Notes: generated by a model from the letters alone, not told the origin. Positions 7,007-16,698 are shown, counted from the stretch's first letter. The stretch is DNA of 64,000 nucleotides from Sedimentibacter sp. MB31-C6 (GCF_035934735.1 NZ_CP142396.1:1736001-1800000), one strand, 5' to 3'. Made by a program: numbers and translations.

Positions 7007-9676
7007 ATGCCAAGGCTTATTTTAAAGTGCCCATATCTAAAAGGTGGAAGTAAAAGAGCATCAGCTCATATTACAAACTTAGTAAATTATATCGCTAATC
7101 GTGATGGAGTAGAAAAGATAAGAGTAGAAAACAAAGATATCTCTCCAACATTAAAACAAGAGGAATTAGTTTCTCAAATAATTAAGGAGTTCCCAAATAC
7201 TAAAAATCTATTTGAGTATGAAGATTATATAGAGAATCCTACAATAGAAAATGCTTCTGAATTTATTGGGATAGCAATAGAACAAAATGTTGATAAGATT
7301 GGTAAACGGAAGAATTATGTGGATTATATTGCAAATAGACCAAGGGTAGAGAAAATGGGCAAGCATGGTTTATTTACAGGAGGAAATGATAGTCTTGTAC
7401 TTAATAGAACTGCTAATGAAGTTGCAAATCATAAAGGCAACATATGGACACCAATTATTTCTCTAAGACGAGAGGATGCTACTAGGCTAGGATATGATAA
7501 TGCTGAAAGATGGCACAATATGCTTTCTTACTACGCTATAGATATAGCTGAATTTTTAAAGATAAAGCTTGAAAACTTTCAGTGGTATGCAGCATTTCAT
7601 AATGAGGGGCATCATCCTCATGTTCATATGATTTGTTACTCTACAGATCCTAAAGAGGGATACCTTACTAAAAAAGGTATCGAGAAAATGAAATCAGGAT
7701 TTGTAAAAAATATCTTTGGTCAGGAACTAGAGGGAATTTATATAGAGCAAAGTAAAAGACGAGATGAGTTGAAACAAGAATCAAGGAAAGTATTAATCAA
7801 ACTAATTACTGAGATGAAAAATGGCACAATGCAGAATAGCAATATTGAAGAAAAGTTAATAAATCTTTCCGATCGTCTGAAATTTACTAATGGAAAAAAA
7901 CAATATGGTTATTTACAGCCAAAGCTTAAAGCAATGGTAGATGAGATTGTAGATGAGCTTGCAAAGGATGAAAAGATTAGTAAGGCATATGCTCTTTGGT
8001 ATGAAATGCGTAATGAAGTGCTTTATAATTACATGGGTAATTTGCCTGTACCTCTTCCTTTATCACAGCAAAAAGAATTCAAGTCAATTAAAAATATGAT
8101 TATTAAAGAGGCGGATAATTTCAATAAAGGAACTATTACGTTTGAAGAAGTAACTGATGATGATATTGATATTACTGATGAAATCATAGATAAAGCAATA
8201 GATGATGTATTTATAAATGATACTGGATTTATTGAAATAGAAGGTTATACTCTAGATTTAGTTAGTGAAATAGAAGTTAATGATGATACCACTGAAGATG
8301 TTTACTTAAAATGGAGTGATGAATATAAAGAGGCTCGTGAATTTTTATTTGGCACAGATGATATAGTACAAGATTTAGAAAGAGCTTTTGAGATGTTTGT
8401 ATTAGAAGCAAAAAATGGGAATGCTCTTGCCATGTTTGATATTGGAAGAATGTTTGCAGACGGACTTGGTCGAGAGATTGATGTATCAAAAGCTTATGAG
8501 TGGTATCAAAAGGCTCTTGCAGCTTTTTATAAGGTTGAAGATAAAAAGCCATGGAAATATACAGAATATCGTATAGGTAAAATGCAGTTACAAGGTCTTG
8601 GTACAGAAGAAAGCTATGAAGAGGCTTTCTATTGGTTCACTTTATCAGCAGAACAAAAATATAAATTTGCCGAGTATTCCTTAGGTGGACTTTATTATAG
8701 GGGTCAAGGCGTAGAACAAAGCTATATAAAAGCTTTTAATTTGTATTTAAGATCTGCAAAACAGGGTTTCCCATATGCTGATTTTGAAGTTGCAAAAATG
8801 TATAATGATGGAGTTGGAACCTATAAGAATGAAAAAGAATCAAATAAATATTTTCATTCTGCATTCATCGGTTTTGAAAAGTTAGAAAAGCAAAGCAATG
8901 ATGATAAAATACAATATAGACTTGGCTGGATGCTTCAAAATGGGATTGGTACTGAAAAGGATATAGAGAGAGCAAAAAAGTACTATGAAAAGTCTGCAAA
9001 GCTAGGAAATTTCTTTGCTTGTTACTCACTTGCAAAATTAATCCTTGCAAAAGAAAATCCAACTATAACAGAAATAAAGAAAGCAGTTGAATATTTAGAA
9101 CAGGCATCGACAAGTGGTAATCAATTTGCACAGTATTCTCTTGGCAAGCTTTATCTTAACGGAAAATATGTGGAGAAGGATATTTATAAAGTTGTAGGAC
9201 TGTTTGAACTATCATCAGAGCAGGGGAATGAGTATGCAGCATATCAGCTTGGCAACTTATACCTTAAGGGGGAGGATATACATAAAGACATTCCGACAGC
9301 AATAAAATGGTTACTTATATCTGCAGAAAAAGGAAATCAATATGCACAGTATTTATTGGGGAAATTATATTTGATGGGTGAAGGTGTGCCAAAGGATAAA
9401 GATGCAGCAATAAAATGGTTTACTCTATCCGCAGAGCAAGGAAATGAATATGCTAAGTTTTTTCTTGAAAATATGGATAAGTTTAAAGAAGTGTCTGTAT
9501 GTCTTACGGTAACAAGAATGTTTCATCATATGAGTAAAACATTTGAAGATAGTATTCCGCTTAAATCATCAGGGGTAGGACTAAAGATAGATAGTAAGCT
9601 TATGAGGAAACTAAGAGAAAAGAAAGCAGCACAAGGGCATAAGAGAGATGAGCATGAGCAGGACATGAAACTGTAA
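7007..9676 (+). CDS. MobP-type relaxase with Sel1-like repeat tail
   Basis: An 889-residue relaxase that should nick oriT and stay bound to the 5' end of the transferred strand. The N-terminal 260 residues carry the MobP3-like start MPRLILKCPYLKGG and LVNYIANRDGVEK, plus the metal-binding motif GHHPHVHM near residues 200-207. A helical linker follows. From about residue 460 to 825 there are roughly nine Sel1-like (TPR-related) repeats of the type AQYLLGKLYLMGEGVPKDKD with AIKWFTLSAEQG. This makes it about twice the length of a minimal MobP relaxase. The repeats are a protein-binding scaffold in other families, and here may dock the relaxosome or T4SS. The C-terminus ends HEQDMKL. Confidence 0.88.
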   Translation: MPRLILKCPYLKGGSKRASAHITNLVNYIANRDGVEKIRVENKDISPTLKQEELVSQIIKEFPNTKNLFEYEDYIENPTIENASEFIGIAIEQNVDKIGKRKNYVDYIANRPRVEKMGKHGLFTGGNDSLVLNRTANEVANHKGNIWTPIISLRREDATRLGYDNAERWHNMLSYYAIDIAEFLKIKLENFQWYAAFHNEGHHPHVHMICYSTDPKEGYLTKKGIEKMKSGFVKNIFGQELEGIYIEQSKRRDELKQESRKVLIKLITEMKNGTMQNSNIEEKLINLSDRLKFTNGKKQYGYLQPKLKAMVDEIVDELAKDEKISKAYALWYEMRNEVLYNYMGNLPVPLPLSQQKEFKSIKNMIIKEADNFNKGTITFEEVTDDDIDITDEIIDKAIDDVFINDTGFIEIEGYTLDLVSEIEVNDDTTEDVYLKWSDEYKEAREFLFGTDDIVQDLERAFEMFVLEAKNGNALAMFDIGRMFADGLGREIDVSKAYEWYQKALAAFYKVEDKKPWKYTEYRIGKMQLQGLGTEESYEEAFYWFTLSAEQKYKFAEYSLGGLYYRGQGVEQSYIKAFNLYLRSAKQGFPYADFEVAKMYNDGVGTYKNEKESNKYFHSAFIGFEKLEKQSNDDKIQYRLGWMLQNGIGTEKDIERAKKYYEKSAKLGNFFACYSLAKLILAKENPTITEIKKAVEYLEQASTSGNQFAQYSLGKLYLNGKYVEKDIYKVVGLFELSSEQGNEYAAYQLGNLYLKGEDIHKDIPTAIKWLLISAEKGNQYAQYLLGKLYLMGEGVPKDKDAAIKWFTLSAEQGNEYAKFFLENMDKFKEVSVCLTVTRMFHHMSKTFEDSIPLKSSGVGLKIDSKLMRKLREKKAAQGHKRDEHEQDMKL

Positions 9677-9709
9677 ATATAATAATTGTAATAATTCAGA
9701 TAATTATAT

Positions 9710-9737
9710 TTGATAAAAAGAATAAATGGTGTAAAAT
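9710..9737 (+). promoter_or_regulatory. Candidate sigma-70 promoter for the DUF262 gene
   Basis: TTGATA (9710-9715) and TAAAAT (9732-9737) are separated by 16 bases in the 156-base AT-rich gap between the relaxase and the GmrSD-like gene. Transcription from here would give a leader of about 90 bases. The match is fair but AT-rich sequence produces such matches by chance. Confidence 0.4.
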
Positions 9738-9832
9738 AAGTATACTTGTAATTATAATATTTGATTAAATTAAAATGGTTTTTACATATTTGAATGAATA
9801 TTTAAATAGACTTAGGAAGGAATGTATAACTC

Positions 9833-12772
9833 ATGAATAATTTAGAATCAATATCACAAATATTTCAAAATAAAATATTCCGTATTCCAGATTATCAGCG
9901 AGGTTATGCATGGCGGAAAGAACAATTAATTGATTTTTGGGATGACATTATGAACCTTCAAATGGATAGATACCATTATACGGGGCTTTTATCTCTTAAA
10001 GAACTCAATCGAAAATCAACTGAAAGATGGAATAATGATTTATGGCTTTTGGATAGTGGATATAAAGCTTGTCATGTTGTAGATGGTCAACAAAGACTTA
10101 CAACGATTTCAATCCTATTAAATGAGATAATAAATTTTATTAAAGCTATTGATGAAAACAAAGACAAAAATGATGAGGAGATAGTTCTAGCTTATGAAAC
10201 TATTAAGGACATCAGAACAAAGTATATTTCACGAAAACAGCCGCCTCATAATATTATAACCACATATTTATTTGGTTACGAAGAAGATAACCCAAGCTTT
10301 GAATATTTGCAATATAAAGTCTTTGGTCAACAATTTTCAAAATCAATACAAGAAACATATTATACTAAAAACTTAAAATATGCTAAAGAGTTTTTTTGGA
10401 ATTGCCTTTCACAGTTATATGAGGATGAAGGATTAGAGGGTATTGAAAAGATTTATAAAAAGCTTACACAAAAATTGATGTTTAATATTCATGAAATTGA
10501 AGATGACTATGATGTTTTTGTAGCTTTTGAAACGATGAATAATCGTGGAAAAAAACTTACCAACCTTGAACTTTTGAAAAATCGATTAATTTATTTAACT
10601 ACTCTGTTTGATCACAACAAACTTGATGAATACAATAAAAATGCTCTTAGAAAGAAAATTAATGATGCATGGAAAGAGGTTTATTATCAGCTTGGTAGGA
10701 ATAAAAAGGTATCGCTTTCTGATGATGAGTTTTTGAGAGCACACTGGATTATGTTTTTTCAATATTCTCGTCAAAAAGGTAATGATTATATTAAATTTTT
10801 ATTAAATAGATTTTCAGCAAAAAATGTTTTTGAAAAACAAATCATACCTATTGTAGAAGAGACTAGTGAAGAAATAATGGATTTAGATTCTGATGAAGAT
10901 ATTATAACTGACGAAGAAGTTGTAGCAATTGCAAAGCTTGAGCCTAGTGATATCGATACTTATGTACTAAGTCTAAATGAAACAGCTAAATATTGGTACT
11001 ATACATTTTTCCCTAATGAGAGTAATTTAACAGATGATGAAAAAATATGGCTTGATAAATTAAATCGAGTAGGTATTGGATACTTTAGACCTCTTGTTAC
11101 ATCTGCAATAACACCATCTTCAAAGTCAACAAGCATTGAAAGGGTAGAACTGTTTAAGCAAATAGAACGGTTTATATTTGTTTGCTTTAGAATGGGTACA
11201 TTTCAATCTAGTTATAAAAGTAGTGATTATTATAGAAAAGCAAAAGATGTTTATGCTGGGGTTATTTCTATAAATGAAGTTGCCAATGATCTTAAAACTA
11301 CAACAGATAATGATATAAAAGCTGCAATTAATAATTTTATGACTAGAATAGATAAAAGGTTTGATAACGGTGATGGGTTTTATGGATGGAAAGATTTAAA
11401 ATACTTGCTTTATGAATATGAATATAGCTTAGCAGTTAAAGGCAATATTGAAAAACTTGACTGGAACTTATTCACTAAAACTGAGAAGGATAAATTAACT
11501 ATAGAGCATATTCTTCCACAAACACCTTCTAAGTGGTATTGGAAGAATCAATTTAGAAAATACACTGATGCAGAAATAAAAATTCTTTCTTCATCTATTG
11601 GGAATCTTCTTCCTCTTGCGCAGAGTATAAATTCGAGCCTACAAAATGATAGCTTTGATGATAAAAAAACAAGTAACTCCGCTGGAAGGCGAGGTTATGA
11701 AAATGGTTCTCACAGTGAGATAGAGGTGTCAAAGGAAGATGATTGGAGCGACATGCATATTTATAATCGTGGCTTAAAGTTACTTTCATTTATGGAAGGG
11801 CGTTGGATGTTTAAGTTTGCAGGAAATGAGCAAAAATCAGAACTTCTACACATTAACTTTATTTTCGATGAAAGAGAGGAAGTTCCAGAAGTACCTGAAT
11901 TTACAGAGATAAAAGTAACACCGGCATTTAACAAAGATATAAATGTTAGCAATACACAGCAATTAAGACTAGCTTTTTGGACAGGCTTTGTTGATTATTG
12001 CAAGTCAGTCGGTAGAGATACTGATATTGGTAGGCGTAAACCTTCAACAGATAATTGGTATGATGTTGCAATTGGAGGTAATGGATATCATATATTTCTA
12101 AATATAATTGGAAAGAAGATTTTAAAAATTGGTTTATATGTCTATGATAAAGAGACCTTTGAACGTCTTGAATTAAAAAAACAAGAAATTGAAGCAATGT
12201 GTGGATTTGCACTTGATTGGTATTCTAGCCGAGAGTCTAGTACTCAAAAAAGGATATTATATTCCATAAATACTGATATTTATAATGAAGAAAATCAAAA
12301 ATATTGCTATGACTGGTTAATTAAACATTCTGATAAATTAAAATTAGCACTTCACACTTACGATCCAAGTGATATAAGAGCTGTTGAACCAAAAGTGAAT
12401 ATCGGTAATACGTTAACAAAGGATATGGCTGAAGTTGCATATAGGATTGCAAAGAAAGTATATCTAGGAGACTTAGGTAGAACTGAAGGAAGAAATGAAA
12501 TAGTTAAGTTAACTGGAATGAATGAAGGATCTGCTGGAGACTATGTAACTGATTTTCTTGGTATGATGAACGGAGAGCAATATGCAAGAACACTAAATGA
12601 ATATTCAACTCGCTATTTTTTGGATAATATTTTAAAGGATTTTGGAATTGAATATTTAAAGAGTGCTCTTTTAGCTTGTAAAAAACATGCTAAATACTAT
12701 GCCTCTCTTGGTAGAGGAAGATTAGCATATGTAGAACGATTAGTTGAGGAATTTGAGAAATTCATTAAATGA
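9833..12772 (+). CDS. GmrSD-like DUF262/DUF1524/DUF4268 protein
   Basis: A 979-residue, apparently single-chain relative of the type IV restriction enzyme GmrSD. The N-terminal DUF262 domain shows IPDYQRGYAW (residues 18-27) and the nucleotide-binding signature VVDGQQRLTT (82-91). DUF1524, an HNH/His-Me nuclease domain, is seen at about 553-600 with LTIEHILPQTPS and GNLLPLAQSIN. A DUF4268-like region (about 705-845) follows, then a helical C-terminal domain. GmrSD cleaves glucosylated hydroxymethylcytosine phage DNA using NTP. This gene may give the host phage defence or exclude competing elements. It has its own candidate promoter and a following terminator-like hairpin, so it behaves as an inserted cargo unit within the mobilisation operon. 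Confidence 0.85.
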   Translation: MNNLESISQIFQNKIFRIPDYQRGYAWRKEQLIDFWDDIMNLQMDRYHYTGLLSLKELNRKSTERWNNDLWLLDSGYKACHVVDGQQRLTTISILLNEIINFIKAIDENKDKNDEEIVLAYETIKDIRTKYISRKQPPHNIITTYLFGYEEDNPSFEYLQYKVFGQQFSKSIQETYYTKNLKYAKEFFWNCLSQLYEDEGLEGIEKIYKKLTQKLMFNIHEIEDDYDVFVAFETMNNRGKKLTNLELLKNRLIYLTTLFDHNKLDEYNKNALRKKINDAWKEVYYQLGRNKKVSLSDDEFLRAHWIMFFQYSRQKGNDYIKFLLNRFSAKNVFEKQIIPIVEETSEEIMDLDSDEDIITDEEVVAIAKLEPSDIDTYVLSLNETAKYWYYTFFPNESNLTDDEKIWLDKLNRVGIGYFRPLVTSAITPSSKSTSIERVELFKQIERFIFVCFRMGTFQSSYKSSDYYRKAKDVYAGVISINEVANDLKTTTDNDIKAAINNFMTRIDKRFDNGDGFYGWKDLKYLLYEYEYSLAVKGNIEKLDWNLFTKTEKDKLTIEHILPQTPSKWYWKNQFRKYTDAEIKILSSSIGNLLPLAQSINSSLQNDSFDDKKTSNSAGRRGYENGSHSEIEVSKEDDWSDMHIYNRGLKLLSFMEGRWMFKFAGNEQKSELLHINFIFDEREEVPEVPEFTEIKVTPAFNKDINVSNTQQLRLAFWTGFVDYCKSVGRDTDIGRRKPSTDNWYDVAIGGNGYHIFLNIIGKKILKIGLYVYDKETFERLELKKQEIEAMCGFALDWYSSRESSTQKRILYSINTDIYNEENQKYCYDWLIKHSDKLKLALHTYDPSDIRAVEPKVNIGNTLTKDMAEVAYRIAKKVYLGDLGRTEGRNEIVKLTGMNEGSAGDYVTDFLGMMNGEQYARTLNEYSTRYFLDNILKDFGIEYLKSALLACKKHAKYYASLGRGRLAYVERLVEEFEKFIK

Positions 12773-12831
12773 TGTTTTAAATTACAAAAATCTTATGTCC
12801 TTGCAATGTAACTATAAATAAAAATGAAATT

Positions 12832-12871
12832 ACAGCCTTTTAAGCTAGAGGCTGTTTTTCTATGCCTAAAA
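12832..12871 (+). terminator. Hairpin, T-tract and TATGCCTAAAA leader motif
   Basis: Stem ACAGCC/GGCTGT (12832-12837 and 12850-12855) is followed by a T-run and TATGCCTAAAA (12861-12871). It lies after the DUF262 gene and 57 bases before the Toprim gene. It could end the upstream transcript, but the same arrangement recurs directly before other ICE genes in the window, so it may be a leader control element. Confidence 0.6.
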
Positions 12872-12927
12872 TTAAAGAGAGAGATAGGTCGTTCTGAATA
12901 AATATAAAATTAATTAGGAGGAAATCT

Positions 12928-14337
12928 ATGAGTACTTATATTCATTTTACAGAAGAACAAAAACTAAGAGCTAATGAAGTTGATCTTGTAGAATTTTTGC
13001 AAAGGCAAGGTGAGAAACTATTGCCATCAGGTAGAGAAAAAAGAATTGCAAGTGACCATAGTATTACAGTTAGAGGTAACGAATGGTACGATCATGCATT
13101 AGAGCAGGGAGGTCTTGCAATTGATTTTGTACAAAACTTTTATGGCTTATCTTTTCCAGAGGCAGTAACAAAGCTCCTTAGTGGTGAACAAGGTGAGTTA
13201 TATAGTAAGGCAAAAAAAAGAAAGCAAATAAAACGAAAACCCTTTGTACTCCCTCCGAAGAATTCAGATATGCGAAGGGTTTTTGCGTATCTCATTAAAA
13301 ATCGTCATATTGATCGTGATGTGGTTAGTTTCTTCGCTAAACAAAAATTACTCTATGAAAGTTGTGAACAATCTGCAAACAAGACGAAAGAATATCATAA
13401 CGCAGTATTTGTAGGCTATGATGAAAATGGAGTTTCTTGTCATGCACACAAACGTGGAATTTATTCTCATGGTAATGGATTTAAAGGTAATATTGAAAGC
13501 GGTAATCCAGGTTATAGTTTTCATTACACAGGAATAAGTAACAGACTCTATGTTTTTGAGGCTCCCATTGATATGCTGTCTTTTATTACAATATATAAAA
13601 ACATCCATTGGCAGGAACACAGCTATGTCGCATTGTGTGGAGTATCGGAACAAGCAATGCTTAAAATACTCGAAATTAATTCTAATTTAAATCATGTTCT
13701 ATTATGTTTAGACCATGACGCAGCGGGTATTGAAGCAAGTGAAAAATTTCAGGATTTACTTTCTAAGAAAGGAATTAAATGTAGCAGATTGCTTTCTAAA
13801 TGCAAGGACTGGAATGAAGATATTAAAGAAAGCTTCAACCTCTCAGCAATTCCATCCGAGGAACACCCACAATATATTATTCGTGATGAGGTTTGCTCTG
13901 AAATTCAAAAATATATTATTGAAATCGATAAGAATGACATTTCACCTTCAAAACTAAATACCTTATTTAAAAAATGTAATACTGATGATACAGAGCAGAT
14001 GGTTGAAAATTTAAAACAACTGTCTGCTCTTTCTTTATGCCTTGCATCCAATGAATACAGACAGATGGGTTATCCTTCAGAAACGGACAAATTGCTTACA
14101 GGATTACATGACGGATTCAAGGCATATGAAAATCGTAGCAAACTTAATAATCGTTTATTAGATATTCAAAAAGAACTTGAGCAAGTTGGAAAACAGCAGG
14201 ATGTTATTTGCGAAAATGATAAGAAAGATATTGCCAGAAGATATGAAACTATTGCTGGACATTGCTTAAAAACAATTATTACTATTGTAATGCAGCAACA
14301 AAAGCAAGAGCAAAAACAGTTAATGATGATGTCATAA
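12928..14337 (+). CDS. DUF3991/Toprim domain protein (ICE primase-like)
   Basis: A 469-residue protein with an N-terminal DUF3991 region (VDLVEFLQRQGEKLLPSGRE, then the DHALEQGGLAIDFVQ block) and a Toprim domain whose conserved Glu is probably in VFEAPIDML and whose DxD motif is LDHDAAG near residue 260. This layout resembles DnaG-type primases without a zinc finger. Such proteins are usual next to VirD4 in clostridial ICEs and may prime complementary-strand synthesis after transfer. It starts at ATG 12928 behind TAGGAGGAAATCT. The C-terminus is Gln-rich and ends QEQKQLMMMS, another example of the Gln/Met tip. Confidence 0.85.
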   Translation: MSTYIHFTEEQKLRANEVDLVEFLQRQGEKLLPSGREKRIASDHSITVRGNEWYDHALEQGGLAIDFVQNFYGLSFPEAVTKLLSGEQGELYSKAKKRKQIKRKPFVLPPKNSDMRRVFAYLIKNRHIDRDVVSFFAKQKLLYESCEQSANKTKEYHNAVFVGYDENGVSCHAHKRGIYSHGNGFKGNIESGNPGYSFHYTGISNRLYVFEAPIDMLSFITIYKNIHWQEHSYVALCGVSEQAMLKILEINSNLNHVLLCLDHDAAGIEASEKFQDLLSKKGIKCSRLLSKCKDWNEDIKESFNLSAIPSEEHPQYIIRDEVCSEIQKYIIEIDKNDISPSKLNTLFKKCNTDDTEQMVENLKQLSALSLCLASNEYRQMGYPSETDKLLTGLHDGFKAYENRSKLNNRLLDIQKELEQVGKQQDVICENDKKDIARRYETIAGHCLKTIITIVMQQQKQEQKQLMMMS

Positions 14338-14393
14338 AATCTATTGGACAGTTTTAATTTACTTAAGACATTTTAGAAATGGAGGTTAATTTA

Positions 14394-16241
14394 ATGCAAT
14401 CACAGGTACTTTTATTGATAGGAGTTGGTACCATAATGTTTTTAGTTATTGGTGGGTTGTCTTTACTTGCTCATTATTATACCTTAAATGGAATCAAATC
14501 TAAAACAGTAGGAGATGGGCAACATGGAGTTGCTCGTTTCGCAACGCAAAAGGAAATTATTAAAACATATGAGCATATTCCTTTTAAAGTATCACAATGG
14601 AGAAAGGGTAAGAATCTTCCACGTGATGAGAGTGGTAATTTGATACAGGGGTTAGTGGTTGGATGTAAAGGAAATAAAGGAGATATTGTAGGTCTTGTAG
14701 ATATAGGAGATGTTCACTGTCTTATGATAGGAGCAGCAGGGGTTGGTAAAACAGCTTTTTTTCTATATCCAAATTTAGAATATGCATGTGCGAGTGGGAT
14801 GAGTTTTATAACCACTGATACAAAGGGAGATTTAGCTAGAAACTATGGAACGATAGCAAAAGAGAATTATGGATATAAAGTTGCAGTTATTGATTTAAGA
14901 AATCCCACACGCAGTGATGGAAATAATCTTCTGCATTTAGTAAATAAATATATGGATGCATATCGAGAGAATAGCAATAATCTATCTGCAAGAGCCAAGG
15001 CAGAAAAATATGCAAAGATAATTTCAAAGACAATCATAAATTCAGGTGGTGACAGTTCAGCTTATGGACAAAATGCATTCTTCTATGATGCTGCAGAAGG
15101 ACTTTTGACAGCAGTTATTTTGCTTATAGCAGAATATCTCCCACCTACTGAGGAAGATGGACATGTAATAGATACAAGACATATAATAAGTGTGTTCAAA
15201 TTGGTTCAGGATTTAATGGCTCCAAGCAAGGTAAAAGGGAAAAGCCAGTTTCAGTTATTGATGGATAAACTTCCACCAGATCATAAAGCTAGATGGTTTG
15301 CTGGCGCAGCTCTTAATTCAGCAGAACAGGCAATGGCATCTGTTCTTTCTACAGTACTATCGAGACTCAATGCATTTCTTGATTCTGAAATGGAACAGAT
15401 ATTGTGCTTTGATACAACAATTGATGCAGAAACCTTCTGCTACGAAAAATCTGCAATTTTTCTTATACTCCCGGAAGAAGACAATACAAAGTATTTCATG
15501 GTCAGTTTATTTTTGCAACAGTTCTACCGTGAAATGTTAACAGTAGCAGATGAAAATGGTGGTAAGCTTCCTAATCGTGTAATGATTTATGCAGATGAAA
15601 TAGGTACAATCCCAAAGATAGAATCCTTCGAAATGATGCTTAGTGCAGGGAGATCAAGAAGAATTTCTATTGTACCAATCATTCAATCCTTTGCACAGCT
15701 TGATAAAAACTATGGAAAAGAAGGTAGTGAGATTATAACTGATAACTGTCAGCTCACTATATTTGGAGGGTTTGCACCAAATTCAGAAACAGCACAAGTG
15801 TTATCCAAAGCACTTGGTAGCGGAACTGTTATGAGTGGAAGTATCAGCAGAGGTAAAAACGATCCTTCTCAAAGCTTACAGATGATAGAGCGGCCATTAC
15901 TGACGGCAGATGAGCTCAAGTCATTACCAAAAGGAAATTTTGTAATTATGAAAACAGGAGTACATCCCATGCAGACGAAACTTCGATTATTTTTAGATTG
16001 GGGCATCACTTTCGAAAAGCCATATGAGATGGAAGAAAAATCTAATCGTAAGGTACGTTATGCCGACAAACATACTTTAGAAGAAAATGTTATTAGTCAG
16101 TATATGTCTGATGTAATAGTTGAAGAAGGAACTACCGAATCTACAGTAAAGAGACAAGGAGGCATACTTCATACTCCTGTACATGAACAAACTGACGAAA
16201 GTAAAGGAGATTCAAAACGTAAATCAATACTCAGGACATAG
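14394..16241 (+). CDS. VirD4/TcpA-type T4SS coupling ATPase
   Basis: A 615-residue type IV coupling protein of the TraG/VirD4 family that hands the relaxase-DNA complex to the channel. It has one N-terminal membrane segment (LLLIGVGTIMFLVIGGLSLL), Walker A GAAGVGKTAF near residue 113 and Walker B MIYADEIGTI near 398. I choose ATG 14394, because GGAGG lies 12 bases upstream and inside the longer reading frame that begins at 14379. It follows the Toprim gene after 56 bases and precedes a small HTH gene after 11. The relative position of VirB4 upstream and VirD4 downstream fits one continuous transfer region. Confidence 0.92.
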   Translation: MQSQVLLLIGVGTIMFLVIGGLSLLAHYYTLNGIKSKTVGDGQHGVARFATQKEIIKTYEHIPFKVSQWRKGKNLPRDESGNLIQGLVVGCKGNKGDIVGLVDIGDVHCLMIGAAGVGKTAFFLYPNLEYACASGMSFITTDTKGDLARNYGTIAKENYGYKVAVIDLRNPTRSDGNNLLHLVNKYMDAYRENSNNLSARAKAEKYAKIISKTIINSGGDSSAYGQNAFFYDAAEGLLTAVILLIAEYLPPTEEDGHVIDTRHIISVFKLVQDLMAPSKVKGKSQFQLLMDKLPPDHKARWFAGAALNSAEQAMASVLSTVLSRLNAFLDSEMEQILCFDTTIDAETFCYEKSAIFLILPEEDNTKYFMVSLFLQQFYREMLTVADENGGKLPNRVMIYADEIGTIPKIESFEMMLSAGRSRRISIVPIIQSFAQLDKNYGKEGSEIITDNCQLTIFGGFAPNSETAQVLSKALGSGTVMSGSISRGKNDPSQSLQMIERPLLTADELKSLPKGNFVIMKTGVHPMQTKLRLFLDWGITFEKPYEMEEKSNRKVRYADKHTLEENVISQYMSDVIVEEGTTESTVKRQGGILHTPVHEQTDESKGDSKRKSILRT

Positions 16242-16252
16242 GGGGTGTTTCA

Positions 16253-16513
16253 TTGAGCTTTTTTGGGAGGATTTATAAAGAGGAACTTCCATCTCGTGCT
16301 AAGTGTGTATATATGTATTTGAAAGATAGATGTGATGCAAAGGGTGAATGCTGGCCAGCAATTAATACTATTGCAAAAGACACATCGATGTCAAGGAGTA
16401 CAGTAAAGAGAGCCATAGCTGATTTAATTCGTTGTGGCTTTCTCAGAAAAGAGTCACGTTATAGGGAGAATGGAAGTAATTCCTCTAATAGATATTTTTT
16501 AATTATAGGGTAA
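16253..16513 (+). CDS. Small winged-helix (helix-turn-helix) protein
   Basis: An 86-residue protein that is almost entirely a winged helix: LPSRAKCVYMYLKDRCDAKG, then SMSRSTVKRAIADLIRCGFL as helix-turn-helix and recognition helix. It resembles the N-terminal domain of ICE replication-initiator or DnaD-like proteins, reduced to a stand-alone domain. It starts at TTG 16253 behind AGGGGGTG, 11 bases after the VirD4 gene. It may bind element DNA for replication or regulation. A long hairpin terminator follows at once, so it ends the transfer operon. Confidence 0.8.
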   Translation: MSFFGRIYKEELPSRAKCVYMYLKDRCDAKGECWPAINTIAKDTSMSRSTVKRAIADLIRCGFLRKESRYRENGSNSSNRYFLIIG

Positions 16514-16543
16514 TTTTTAATAATATATAGATTAAGGAGCATG

Positions 16544-16586
16544 AAAAAACACGTATTTCCCACCAAGGGAAAATTACGTGTTTTTT
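16544..16586 (+). terminator. Long hairpin terminator of the transfer operon
   Basis: Arms AAAAAACACGTA (16544-16555) and TACGTGTTTTTT (16575-16586) pair perfectly. An inner TTTCCC/GGGAAA (16556-16561 and 16567-16572) extends the stem to 18 pairs with two unpaired bases on one side. The leading A-run and trailing T-run make it usable in both directions. Confidence 0.85.
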
Positions 16587-16608
16587 GTGGACTGAGGTGA
16601 GGTTCATA

Positions 16609-16698
16609 GTGAACCAACTAGAAGGACTCACTTTAAGAATATATTTAACTTCAGAAAAAGAACAATATATTTTGGAAGATGCAATAGACATTAAGTAA
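16609..16698 (+). CDS. Possible 29-residue peptide
   Basis: GTG 16609 is preceded by GAGGTGAGG at good spacing and opens a 29-codon frame ending TAA 16696-16698. The product begins with LEGLTLRIYLTSEKEQYILE after three residues. I recognise no family. It could be a genuine small protein of the element or the N-terminal remnant of a larger gene displaced when the methylase island inserted 160 bases downstream. Confidence 0.3.
   Translation: MNQLEGLTLRIYLTSEKEQYILEDAIDIK

Noticed and set aside
11946-12212. 88-codon minus-strand frame inside the GmrSD-like gene
   Set aside because: Lies antisense to a well-supported coding gene and reads as Leu/Tyr/Gln-rich shadow sequence.
16503-16691. 62-codon minus-strand frame after the HTH gene
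   Set aside because: Runs through the long terminator hairpin and has no start signals.
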